Below are positions 24,915 through 34,540 of a DNA stretch of 34,540 nucleotides, one piece after another. This DNA is from an uncultured Acidobacteriia bacterium (GTDB lineage: Bacteria; Acidobacteriota; Terriglobia; Bryobacterales; Bryobacteraceae), in the NCBI GenBank assembly GCA_903892565.1, contig CAITIX010000397.1:1-34540 (forward strand), in the 5' to 3' direction. A program made the position numbers and the translations under genes. The notes under the pieces are model-generated. The model saw only the letters and a program-made list of their open reading frames with translations, was not told the origin of the DNA and ran no database searches. The stretch's first letter is position 1; every line of letters begins with the position of its first letter.

Positions 24915-25904
24915 ATGAAAATGCCGCCGGATACGGTCACAGCAGTCATCCCCCACTGGAACCGTCGCGAGCTCCTTGCAACCCTGCTCGATAATCTCGC
25001 GCAACAGACGCGTCCGTTTGATGAAATCATCGTGGTGGATAACGGCTCTACCGATGGCTCCGTGGAACTCGCCAAGCAGCGTGGCGCGCGCGTCATCGCA
25101 TTGGATCAAAACGTAGGCTTCGCATCGGCCGTCAACCGAGGGATTCAGGCAGATCACTCCGATTGGATTGCGATTATCAATAACGATGTGACGCTCGCAC
25201 CCAACTGGCTGGAATCTCTGCTGACGAACGCTTCGACGCAAGGGTCTTCGTTTTTTACTGGAAAGATTTTGTCCGCTGCGGATCATTCCCTGCTCGATGG
25301 CGCCTTCGATGAAGTATCGCGTGCCGCGTGCGCCGCGCGCTGTGGTTCAGGAAAACTCGACGCGCCCATTTGGAATGAGCCTCGCATAATTCGCTTCGCA
25401 CCTATGACTGCGGCACTCTTCAAATCCGAAATCTTTCGCAGCCTCGGAGGCCTGGACGAAGTCTTTGGCTCCTACATGGAAGATGTCGATTTCGGCATTC
25501 GCTGCGCGCTTGCTGGTTTCAGTGGCATGTATGTGCCTGCGGCCGTCGCCTTTCATCAAGGCAGCGCCACGTTCGGCCGGTGGAGCGCGAACTCGGTATG
25601 GCGCATCTCTCGCAATCAAGTGTTGCTGGCCGCGAAACACTTCGGCCGGCAGCCGCTTCTCCCCATTGTGATCGGCCAGGCCTTATGGGGACTCGTCGCA
25701 CTGCGCCATGGATGCGGCTGGGCTTTCTTGCGCGGCAAGCTCGCGGGGCTGAAAGACAAGCGCCAACTTCGTCCGTCAGAAACACAAAACGTCGCAGCTC
25801 TCGCCACCGTTCTTGAAGCGAGTGAAGAACAAATCTTCGATCTCGGAAAGCAAACCGGCTTCGACCTGTATTGGAGGGCCTACTTCTGGCTGTTACGGCG
25901 GTAG
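24915..25904 (+). CDS. GT2-family glycosyltransferase (first of three)
   Basis: A 329-residue GT-A enzyme of the rhamnosyltransferase-like WbbL group. It has VTAVIPHWNRRELLATLLDN, the uridine-diphosphate or dTDP-sugar site VVDNGSTDGSVELA, the metal site INNDVTLAP and the acceptor acidic pair in GSYMEDVDFGIRCALAG. The C-terminal part, about 240-329, is helical and may touch the membrane (LPIVIGQALWGLVALRHG). Cytoplasmic. The start MKMPPDTV has no strong ribosome binding site. It restarts the operon after the opposite-strand gene. Its end overlaps the next gene by up to 34 bases. Confidence 0.9.
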   Translation: MKMPPDTVTAVIPHWNRRELLATLLDNLAQQTRPFDEIIVVDNGSTDGSVELAKQRGARVIALDQNVGFASAVNRGIQADHSDWIAIINNDVTLAPNWLESLLTNASTQGSSFFTGKILSAADHSLLDGAFDEVSRAACAARCGSGKLDAPIWNEPRIIRFAPMTAALFKSEIFRSLGGLDEVFGSYMEDVDFGIRCALAGFSGMYVPAAVAFHQGSATFGRWSANSVWRISRNQVLLAAKHFGRQPLLPIVIGQALWGLVALRHGCGWAFLRGKLAGLKDKRQLRPSETQNVAALATVLEASEEQIFDLGKQTGFDLYWRAYFWLLRR

Positions 25905-26860
25905 TTGTCACCTACAACTCGGGAGCCGTGATCCGGGCTTGCATCGATGCGCTGCATCGTCACGCTCCAGAAGCCACGATTGTTGTTGTCGACAATGCAT
26001 CCTCAGATGACACCGTCGCCGTCGTCCGCTCGTGCAGCAATATCTGGAGCAACGTCCAGTGCATCGCCAATCCATCGAATCTGGGTTTCGCTGCGGCTGT
26101 AAATCAGGGTGTGAATCAGGGTGTGAATCAAGGCGTAGCAACCTCCACTACCGCCGACTTCATTCTGATTCTCAACCCGGATGTGCAGCTCTCCACATCG
26201 CTGGACGCTCTGGTGGACGCGTGCCACATTCACGGCATCGCAGCCGGTCAGTTAACCGATTCTTCAGGCGATCCTCAGGTCGGTTTTGGCATCCGCCGCC
26301 TTCCCACAGCCACCGCTCTGGCATTCGAGCTGCTTGGCCTGAATCGCCTATGGAAATCAAACCCCGTGAATCGGCACTACCGCTACCTGGACCGCGATCT
26401 CCAACAACCCGGTCCGGTGGAGCAGCCCGCCGGAGCGTTCCTGATGGTCCGGCGCGCTGTTTGGAATCGCCTCCACGGCATGGATGAATCCTTTTATCCC
26501 GTATGGTTTGAGGATGTGGATTTCTGCCGGCGCGCCTTCGACATGGGTTACCGAATCGAATATGTCCCGTCTGTGACAGCCCTCCACCAAGGGGGCCACT
26601 CGGTGGGCGTCCTGCCCCCCGGCTCCCGAGCCCTCTATTGGTGTGATAGCCTTCTAAGATATGGTGCTAAGCACTTCCAATCCGGTCCGTATCGGGGAGT
26701 GTGCGTCGCTGTGCTGCTAGGTTCTGTTGCTAAGGGACTGGCGGGGATTGTCAGAGAACGGAACCTGGAACTGTTTATTGTGTCTATGAGAATTGCGAAG
26801 GGGGGCGCCCGGCGCATGTTGTCTGCTCAAACCAGACAAGCTGCCGGTCGTGGGGATTAA
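25871..26860 (+). CDS. GT2-family glycosyltransferase (second of three), odd start codon
   Basis: A GT-A enzyme of about 324-329 residues. Family positions: VTAVVVTYNSGAVIRACIDA, VVDNASSDDTVAVVRS, the metal site LNPDVQLS and the acceptor site WFEDVDFCRRAFDMGY. There is no ATG or GTG at the proper place. The TTG at 25871 has no ribosome binding site, whereas a CTG at 25886 lies eight bases after GGAGG (25873-25877) and gives the expected short N-terminus before the first strand. Both readings overlap the previous gene. Just after the NLGFAAAV loop, the sequence NQGV occurs three times, from a 12-base tandem repeat, adding eight residues next to the nucleotide-sugar site. Confidence 0.87.
   Translation: MEGLLLAVTAVVVTYNSGAVIRACIDALHRHAPEATIVVVDNASSDDTVAVVRSCSNIWSNVQCIANPSNLGFAAAVNQGVNQGVNQGVATSTTADFILILNPDVQLSTSLDALVDACHIHGIAAGQLTDSSGDPQVGFGIRRLPTATALAFELLGLNRLWKSNPVNRHYRYLDRDLQQPGPVEQPAGAFLMVRRAVWNRLHGMDESFYPVWFEDVDFCRRAFDMGYRIEYVPSVTALHQGGHSVGVLPPGSRALYWCDSLLRYGAKHFQSGPYRGVCVAVLLGSVAKGLAGIVRERNLELFIVSMRIAKGGARRMLSAQTRQAAGRGD
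26102..26137 (+). repeat. Three 12-bp tandem repeats inside a glycosyltransferase gene
   Basis: AATCAGGGTGTG occurs at 26102-26113 and 26114-26125, followed by the diverged copy AATCAAGGCGTA at 26126-26137. The unit is a multiple of three, so changes in copy number would keep the frame and alter the protein by NQGV units. Confidence 0.92.
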
Positions 26861-26870
26861 CACGATTCGC

Positions 26871-27920
26871 ATGGCTACGACTGAACTGGTCTCCGTCACC
26901 TTAGTGACATACAACAGCGGGCGCTTCATCAAGCGTTGCCTGGATTCGGTGCTGGAACAAAAGTATCCGAACATGGAAGTCGTCATCATCGACAACGCTT
27001 CCACAGACGGCACCGTTGATATTCTCGAGCCCTTTGCAGATAAATGCCGCATCTACTACAACGAGCAGAATTTGGGATTCGCCGCGGCGCAAAATCAGGC
27101 CATCGCTCTCGCCAACGGCGAATGGGTGTTGACGCTCAACCCCGACGTCCTGATGATGCCGAATTTCATCCAGGGGTTAGTTGACGCCGGAACCATTGAT
27201 CCCAAGGTCGGCACCGTGTGCGGCAAGTTGCTCTCGATCCGCCCCACGTTCGATCTCCCGGATCAACAATTGGTAGATTCCACCGGCATCTACTTCACTC
27301 CCATGCTGCGCCATCTGGATCGCGGCAGCCAGGAAGTGGATAATGGCCACTATCTCAACTTCGAATATGTATTCGGCGCCACCGCCGCCGCCGCGCTCTA
27401 TCGGCGCAAGATGATCGAAGACATCAAGATCATGGGCGAATTCTTCGACACGGATTTCTTCGTCTACCGCGAAGACGCCGATGTCGCATGGCGCGCGCAG
27501 CTGATGGGTTGGCGCTGCTTGTACACGCCCATCGCCCGCGGCTATCACGTCCGCAATGTGTTGCCCGGTAACCGCCGGGCCTTGCCGCCGGCCATCAATA
27601 TGCATTCGGTGAAGAATCGTTTCTTGATGCGCATCAAGAACATGACGCCGGATTTGTATAAGCGCAATTGGTTCTCCATCACCGCACGCGACTTCGTTGT
27701 TCTCGGCGCGTGCATTCTTCACGAACATTCCTCGCTCCGCGGATTTACTTACGTGTTGCGCAATTGGCGACGGGTTATGGCGAAACGCGAAGAGATCATG
27801 AAGCGGCGCCGCGTCAAGGACGACTACATCTCCAGTTGGTTCGCCTTCCAACCCGTCAGCCGGCCAGCTCCGAAACCCAGCGCCCGTTTGCTCGCCCGCG
27901 CTCGAGCCGCGCGCAGCTAG
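26871..27920 (+). CDS. GT2-family glycosyltransferase (third of three)
   Basis: A 349-residue GT-A enzyme. Family positions: LVSVTLVTYNSGRFIKRCLDS, VIIDNASTDGTVDIL, NLGFAAAQNQAIALANG, metal site LNPDVLMM, and the acceptor acidic pair in FFVYREDADVAWRAQLMGW. After the catalytic domain comes a 90-residue helical, basic tail (NWRRVMAKREEIMKRRRVKDD). I chose the ATG at 26871, ten bases after the previous stop; a GTG at 26850 and an earlier frame exist but overlap the upstream gene. It shares the NLGFAAA loop with its upstream neighbour, so the two may have arisen by duplication. Confidence 0.9.
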   Translation: MATTELVSVTLVTYNSGRFIKRCLDSVLEQKYPNMEVVIIDNASTDGTVDILEPFADKCRIYYNEQNLGFAAAQNQAIALANGEWVLTLNPDVLMMPNFIQGLVDAGTIDPKVGTVCGKLLSIRPTFDLPDQQLVDSTGIYFTPMLRHLDRGSQEVDNGHYLNFEYVFGATAAAALYRRKMIEDIKIMGEFFDTDFFVYREDADVAWRAQLMGWRCLYTPIARGYHVRNVLPGNRRALPPAINMHSVKNRFLMRIKNMTPDLYKRNWFSITARDFVVLGACILHEHSSLRGFTYVLRNWRRVMAKREEIMKRRRVKDDYISSWFAFQPVSRPAPKPSARLLARARAARS

Positions 27921-27939
27921 GGAGCTCCATCGGCCACCC

Positions 27940-29025
27940 GTGCGCTTTGCGATCCTAGGCACGCGCGGAATTCCAGCCCGTTACGGCGGCTTTGAAACCT
28001 TCGCCGAAGAGCTTTCTACGCGCTTAGTGCAGCGTGGCCATCAAGTCACCGTCTACTGCCGCGAGCAGCACACAGAGCCCACCTATCGCGGCGTTCAGCT
28101 GGTTTACCTGCCAACGATTCGCCACAAATATCTCGACACTCTGGCGCACACTTGTGTTTCCACGCTGCATCTGTTGACGCGACGCTTTGACGCCATTCTC
28201 TACTGCAACGCCGCCAACGCGATCTACACCTGGATGCCGCGCGTTGCCGGAATGCCCGTCGCGCTGAATGTGGATGGCCTGGAGCGCAATCGCAAAAAGT
28301 GGAACGCTGCGGCGAAAGGTTGGTATTACATTTCCGAGTGGCTCGCCACGTGGATGCCCAACGCTGTGGTGACCGATGCCCGCGCCATCGAAGACTACTA
28401 TCGAGAGCGTTATGATCGCGAATCGATTATGATTCCCTACGGCGCGGAGCTTGGTCCTGTGGAAACCAGCGCGGTACTCGATTCACTTGGCCTCGAGAAG
28501 AAAAGGTATTTTCTGTACGTCAGCCGCATGGAGCCGGAAAACAACGGCCTGCTGGTGCGCGAAGCGTTCGAGCGCGTGAGAACCGATTTAAAACTCGCGT
28601 TGATTGGCGACGCTCCTTACGCCGCGGAATACATCCGCCGCGTGCGCGATACAAAAGATCCACGCATTGTGATGCCTGGGGCCATCTACGGCTCTGGCTA
28701 TCACGAACTTGGTTCGCATTGCTTCGCTTACATCCATGCCACGGAAGTTGGCGGCACGCATCCAGCGTTGATCGAGGCCATGGGACGCGGAGCGCTCACG
28801 TTGTATCTCGATACTCCAGAAAACGCCGAAGTCGCCGGCGGCGCCGCGCTGCCTTTCACGCACAATACTCTCGCGCAAGTGATCGAGCAGGTGCTCTCCA
28901 TGACCGATGCGGAACGCAGCTCGTGGAGCACACGCGCGATCGAGCACATCCGCGCTCACTACAGTTGGGAGCATGTCACCGACGAGTACGAGAAACTATT
29001 TACAGGCCTCGCGCGCGGAGCGTGA
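27940..29025 (+). CDS. DUF1972/GT4 glycosyltransferase
   Basis: A 361-residue GT-B enzyme of the type annotated DUF1972 (N-terminal half) plus Glycos_transf_1 (C-terminal half). The GTG start gives MRFAILGTRGIPARYGGFETF, the family hallmark, with ALNVDGLERNRKKW following and the donor site HATEVGGTHPALIEAMGRG near residue 275. Relatives such as rhamnosyltransferases add deoxyhexose to O-antigen or S-layer glycan primers. It starts 19 bases after the preceding gene and is in the same operon. The canonical E-x7-E donor motif is present in altered form (EVGGTHPALIE). Confidence 0.9.
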   Translation: MRFAILGTRGIPARYGGFETFAEELSTRLVQRGHQVTVYCREQHTEPTYRGVQLVYLPTIRHKYLDTLAHTCVSTLHLLTRRFDAILYCNAANAIYTWMPRVAGMPVALNVDGLERNRKKWNAAAKGWYYISEWLATWMPNAVVTDARAIEDYYRERYDRESIMIPYGAELGPVETSAVLDSLGLEKKRYFLYVSRMEPENNGLLVREAFERVRTDLKLALIGDAPYAAEYIRRVRDTKDPRIVMPGAIYGSGYHELGSHCFAYIHATEVGGTHPALIEAMGRGALTLYLDTPENAEVAGGAALPFTHNTLAQVIEQVLSMTDAERSSWSTRAIEHIRAHYSWEHVTDEYEKLFTGLARGA

Positions 29026-29046
29026 GTCTCAGGGACCAATACGTAG

Positions 29047-30144
29047 ATGCGAAGTTGGGTAGAAGTTTCTTTACGCCAGATCCGCGCGAATTATCGCGCC
29101 GTGCAGGATCTGGTCGGTGCCTCTGTCGAAGTGATGCCCGTAGTGAAGGCCGACGCCTATCGTCACGGCGCGGTCGAAGTGTCGCGAGCACTCATCGCCG
29201 AAGGTGCTCCGTGGCTGGCTGTTTCCAATGTCGATGAAGGCATCGCCTTGCGTGACGCCGGCATCAACGCGCGTATTCTCGTGATGGCCGATTTTTTGCG
29301 TGAAGACCGCGAGGCGCTCTCAACGTATCGCCTCACGCCCGTGATTCACTCCCTCGAAGACGTCGCCGCAGTGCGCGTGCCGTATCACTTGAAGATCGAT
29401 TCCGGCATGGGCCGCCTGGGCACACGTTGCTCGCCCGAACAGATCGTGCAAGCTGTCACGTCGAATACCAACGCCCCTCTCGAAGGATTGATGACGCACT
29501 TCGCGTCTTCCGGCAATTACGATAGCCCGCAAACTATCGACCAAGTCCGAGCGTTCGAACGCGTTCTGGATGCGTTTCGCCAGGCCGGAAGCCTCCCGCG
29601 CTACGTACATCTTTCGAGCACCATCGCCATCGCGTATCAACGCAAGGAAGCCTGGGGGAATCTCGTGCGTCCGGGGCATTCTATCTATGGATATGTTTCT
29701 CCCTCACGCGGAACCGGGGCACCGCCTTCGGCATTACACGTCGCACCCGCGCTTACGTGGAAAGTCGCCGTGCTCAACGTGAAAGATGTGGAAACCGGAG
29801 CACTCATCGGCTACGGAGGCATCCATCGCGCTGCGCGTCCCATGCGCATCGCGGTGCTGGCCGCGGGTTACGCCGATGGCATTCCGCATCGCTTGGGAAA
29901 TCGCGGGCAAGTCATCGCCAAGGGAAAATTCGCACCCATCGTCGGCGCCGTTTCTATGGACCTTACGACAATCGATGTCACGAACGTCCCGGAACTGCGC
30001 GCGGGAGATTCCGTCATGCTCCTGGGCAAAGAAGGAAAAGTTTCGATAGACGCCCAGGAGATGGCTCGCACGGCGGGGACGATTTCTTACGCTGTGCTGT
30101 GTGGAATCCACGCGCGAGTGAAGCGTGTTTACGTGGACGAATAG
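29047..30144 (+). CDS. alr: Alanine racemase
   Basis: A 365-residue PLP enzyme making D-alanine for peptidoglycan. The PLP lysine lies in VVKADAYRHG, where most family members have KADAYGHG. The barrel carries YHLKIDSGMGRLG, then RPGHSIYGYVSP. The C-terminal domain includes GYGGIHRA with the catalytic Tyr region, VLAAGYADGIPHRLG and VGAVSMDLTTIDVT. Length fits (about 360-370). It begins 21 bases after the glycosyltransferase gene and is probably the last gene of the operon. The Gly-to-Arg change after the PLP motif (YRHG) is a minor oddity. Confidence 0.94.
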   Translation: MRSWVEVSLRQIRANYRAVQDLVGASVEVMPVVKADAYRHGAVEVSRALIAEGAPWLAVSNVDEGIALRDAGINARILVMADFLREDREALSTYRLTPVIHSLEDVAAVRVPYHLKIDSGMGRLGTRCSPEQIVQAVTSNTNAPLEGLMTHFASSGNYDSPQTIDQVRAFERVLDAFRQAGSLPRYVHLSSTIAIAYQRKEAWGNLVRPGHSIYGYVSPSRGTGAPPSALHVAPALTWKVAVLNVKDVETGALIGYGGIHRAARPMRIAVLAAGYADGIPHRLGNRGQVIAKGKFAPIVGAVSMDLTTIDVTNVPELRAGDSVMLLGKEGKVSIDAQEMARTAGTISYAVLCGIHARVKRVYVDE

Positions 30145-30490
30145 AAGTGGGCGAATAGAACTTCTTCGCCCGTCGCTCTGTGATCGTGAGGCTGCGCTGC
30201 TTCGCCAACATTCGAGCTCTCCGATTTTCAAAGTGCGGAATCACAATCTTCCGAGTCGCTAATCCTCGGTTCCTCAAATCGATGGGAAAATAAGCCATTC
30301 GCGAGGCCTTCTTAAGGGGTAGGGTGCCGAAAATTGCGAGATCGCTTCCTTGCGCCCGCTAGGGGCCTAGAAATGGATTTTGCGAATTGCACCATGATTC
30401 GCGATTCGACGTCAGCTTTGCCCTGGGCCTCGCGCGACGCCGGATTATTATAAACCCACTGCGCAAGACCCTGGGCCAAGAAGGCGGCCT
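30145..30490. other. Intergenic region between convergent alr and hydrolase genes
   Basis: This 346-base stretch lies between two convergent genes. It contains a hairpin just after alr (GGGCGAA, 30149-30155, with TTCGCCC, 30165-30171) that may end transcription. On the minus strand, 30312-30479 is an open 55-codon frame starting only at TTG (LAQGLAQWVYNNPASREAQG and so on). It reads as protein-like but has no proper start or ribosome binding site, so it may be a gene remnant. No RNA gene recognised. Confidence 0.5.
30149..30171 (+). terminator. Hairpin after alr
   Basis: GGGCGAA (30149-30155) pairs perfectly with TTCGCCC (30165-30171), with a 9-base loop, starting five bases after the alr stop. 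No T run follows, so this may be a terminator of a weaker or Rho-assisted kind. Confidence 0.45.
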
Positions 30491-31483
30491 CTAGCTTTTT
30501 GCCAATCCCATTTGCGCGAGCGCCGCCGCTCCTAGGATCCCGTAAGGATTCGCCATCGTCTCGATAAACTCAAAATGGTTGTAGCCTTCGCCGATCAGGA
30601 ATTCGACCCGCTTGCCCGCCGCCTTCAATGCAGCCGCGAACTCGCGACTCTGCCTCTGAAACTCTGGAGTATCGAGACTCGCATGCGCCACAACCAGCGG
30701 CATATTCAATTTGTCGACGTGACGCATCGCGCTTAATCCCTCGAGCGTCGCTGGATCGAACTTCACATAATTCCTGCGTGCCGACAAACTCACCGGATAC
30801 AACTCGAAGATGCCGCTCACGATGACCGCGCTCTTGATCACGTCGTCCGGCACTCCGTAGTCCTGCTGCCAGTTCGCGAGCAATGCGCTCGCGGCCAAGT
30901 GCCCGCCCGAGGAATGTCCCGACAAGTAAATGCGCGCTGGATCTCCACCGAAGCTTTTCGCGTTCTTGTACACCCACGCGATCGCACGACGAACCTGCGC
31001 TTCCATCTCGACGAGGCTCCCGCCGAGCTTGTCCACTCCAGCGAAATCCGGAATCGCGACGTGCGCGCCCGCGCGCAAAAAAGGCTCGGCCAGATATCCT
31101 AAATTTTTCGCGTCGCCTGTCCGCCATGCACCGCCGTGAATGAAAATGTGTATCGGTGCGTTCGTCGCTTGCGTCCGGTACACGTCCATCTTTTCGACGT
31201 CGGCCGAACCGTAGGAGAAGCGCGATGGCTCGCCCAAGCGCCTGCGCATTTGCGCGCTGTTGGCCGCTTCGCGCTGGCCCACCTGCCGGCCATTGAACGC
31301 GTACGTCGGCTGGTCATAGGCGGCGTCCAATTCTACTTGATCGTAGTGGAGGAAAACTTCCGGTCCGTGCTCTTGCGGGGGCGGTCCGGGGGACCGCTCC
31401 TGGGCGCCCAAGAAGCTGCAGGAACCAATAACGCTCGCGGCTTCCAACATCCGCCGCCGCGAAACCTTTAGTGAAGTAGACAT
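30491..31483 (-). CDS. Exported alpha/beta hydrolase (Tat signal)
   Basis: A 330-residue hydrolase of the kynurenine-formamidase/BD-FAE-like esterase group. The start MSTSLKVSRRRMLEAAS carries a twin-arginine signal (SRRRM), so it probably leaves the cell folded via Tat. The oxyanion motif is HGGAW, the nucleophile elbow GHSSGGH (Ser catalytic), and the His-containing end is GYNHFEF. The Asp lies in the HASLDTPEF region. Substrate unknown; likely an ester or amide. It lies 37 bases downstream of gyrB on the same strand. Both candidate ATGs (31483 and 31501) sit in a 22-base palindrome. Confidence 0.87.
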   Translation of the reverse strand: MSTSLKVSRRRMLEAASVIGSCSFLGAQERSPGPPPQEHGPEVFLHYDQVELDAAYDQPTYAFNGRQVGQREAANSAQMRRRLGEPSRFSYGSADVEKMDVYRTQATNAPIHIFIHGGAWRTGDAKNLGYLAEPFLRAGAHVAIPDFAGVDKLGGSLVEMEAQVRRAIAWVYKNAKSFGGDPARIYLSGHSSGGHLAASALLANWQQDYGVPDDVIKSAVIVSGIFELYPVSLSARRNYVKFDPATLEGLSAMRHVDKLNMPLVVAHASLDTPEFQRQSREFAAALKAAGKRVEFLIGEGYNHFEFIETMANPYGILGAAALAQMGLAKS

Positions 31484-31502
31484 GGGGATTCTAATCCCCA
31501 TG
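31481..31502. repeat. 22-base palindrome over the hydrolase start codons
   Basis: CATGGGGATT (31481-31490) and AATCCCCATG (31493-31502) are perfect inverted copies around a 2-base centre. On the minus strand both arms contain an in-frame ATG. It could be a regulator site, an mRNA hairpin masking the start, or a gyrB terminator lacking a U tract. Confidence 0.6.
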
Positions 31503-31520
31503 AATATAGCCCAGGAATAG

Positions 31521-33920
<2,400 letters not shown>

Positions 33921-33977
33921 CTAACTTAAGAGCTCCGGTTCTTGCTAAACGTTTTGTTACGCGGACCGCTTCAGCGC

Positions 33978-34540
33978 TCAAATGCGCATCGGCATAATCA
34001 CGTAACGATAGTTGTCGGCCTTTTCGCCGCCGGGCCGCAATTCGCCGGCGCTGTGCGCATCTTTGAAATGGAACGCGATCTCGTCGGTAGCTACGGCGCG
34101 CAGAAAATCCACCAGGTATTGCGCGTTGAATCCAATCTCTACCGATGGGCCTTTGTACTCCACCGGGATGCTCTCTTCGCTTTCTCCCGTATCGGAGACG
34201 GAAGAGTGTACGCGAACTTCGCCATCCGCCACACGAACGCGAATCGCGCGAGAACGTTCGTCCGAGAATTGCGATACGCGCTCGATGGCCGAACGGAATT
34301 CTTCGCGCTTCAGCGTCACGGCATGCGGCTGATCTTTAGGGAGCACGCGTTCGTAGTCTGGGAAATTTCCCGTCAACTTGCGGCTCAGGAGCAGGCGATC
34401 TCCCAATTTAAAGAACAGATGATTTTCGTCGCCGGAGAATTTCACGAGCGCTGAGGGATCGGAATCGCCCGCCAGTTTCTGCAGCTCCATCATGGCTTTT
34501 CGGGGAAGCAGCGCGCGATACGCGCCTGAGACGCCTGGCA
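33978..34540 (-). CDS. dnaN: DNA polymerase III beta subunit (sliding clamp), N-terminal part missing
   Basis: The last 187 codons of dnaN, open to the right edge of the window. Seen are domain 2 (GAYRALLPRKAMMELQKLAGD, LFFKLGDRLLLSRKLTG, FPDYERVLPKD) and domain 3 (KREEFRSAIERVSQFSDERS, EIGFNAQYLVDFLRAV, with the C-terminal YVIMPMRI). The RALIPRK-type helix and the MPMR(L/I) end are family hallmarks. The clamp encircles DNA and tethers polymerase III. It is the first visible gene of a leftward dnaN-gyrB unit; dnaA and oriC probably lie just beyond the window. Confidence 0.95.
   Translation of the reverse strand, partial: PGVSGAYRALLPRKAMMELQKLAGDSDPSALVKFSGDENHLFFKLGDRLLLSRKLTGNFPDYERVLPKDQPHAVTLKREEFRSAIERVSQFSDERSRAIRVRVADGEVRVHSSVSDTGESEESIPVEYKGPSVEIGFNAQYLVDFLRAVATDEIAFHFKDAHSAGELRPGGEKADNYRYVIMPMRI

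Noticed and set aside
26102-26137. Short regularly spaced repeats as a CRISPR array
   Set aside because: The units are 12 bases, contiguous and in frame inside a glycosyltransferase gene, with no spacers and no cas genes.

Overview
The window is a high-GC bacterial chromosome segment. Its gene content and style suggest an Acidobacteriota member of the Solibacter/Bryobacter type: a secreted PQQ dehydrogenase without a haem domain, a secreted TPR protein with a CarboxypepD_reg-like domain, LpxD (so an outer membrane), a Wzt-type exporter ATPase and an orphan MacB-like permease. The taxonomic call is inference; no rRNA or other marker settles it. The genes parAB, mnmG-rsmG, dnaN and gyrB with parS-like sites imply an origin-proximal position.

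Left third (1-13.3 kb): mainly housekeeping and small accessory genes. These are a YprB-like RNase H-fold protein (cut by the window edge), HU, TatA, a small Rieske ferredoxin, Fpg, the PQQ dehydrogenase, two VOC domains in one protein, a MacB/FtsX permease, the TPR protein, a small membrane-anchored YHS/TRASH-like protein, LpxD and a LOG-family protein. Two patches look acquired: a lone 309-residue protein of unknown family (3253-4182), and a DUF6680-like membrane protein followed by what reads as the decayed 3' end of a HigB toxin gene and then an intact HigA antitoxin gene (6353-7415). A cluster of GC-rich hairpins follows HigA.

Middle (13.3-19.4 kb): tRNA-Arg(CCU), purD (leftward), a short spacer with two near-identical REP-like palindromes framed by a 9-bp inverted repeat, then the rightward run mnmG-rsmG-parA-parB and tRNA-Met(CAU) on the minus strand. 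One near-perfect parS and one degenerate parS lie inside rsmG.

Right part (19.5-30.1 kb): a tightly packed surface-glycan operon. It comprises a Wzt-like ABC ATPase with a C-terminal glycan-recognition domain, a SAM methyltransferase with a long C-terminal coiled coil, a fused GT2-GT4 glycosyltransferase, three tandem GT2 enzymes, a DUF1972/GT4 enzyme and alanine racemase. A small secreted protein is inserted on the opposite strand. The Wzt plus methyltransferase-with-coiled-coil pair resembles in layout the WbdD/Wzt chain-terminating and length-measuring export systems of O-antigen biosynthesis. That link is my strongest candidate for an undescribed system here. No Wzm permease is in the window.

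Right edge (30.1-34.5 kb): leftward genes, in transcription order dnaN (cut by the edge), gyrB, and a Tat-signal alpha/beta hydrolase. recF is absent between dnaN and gyrB. No rRNA, CRISPR array, IS element or prophage was seen.
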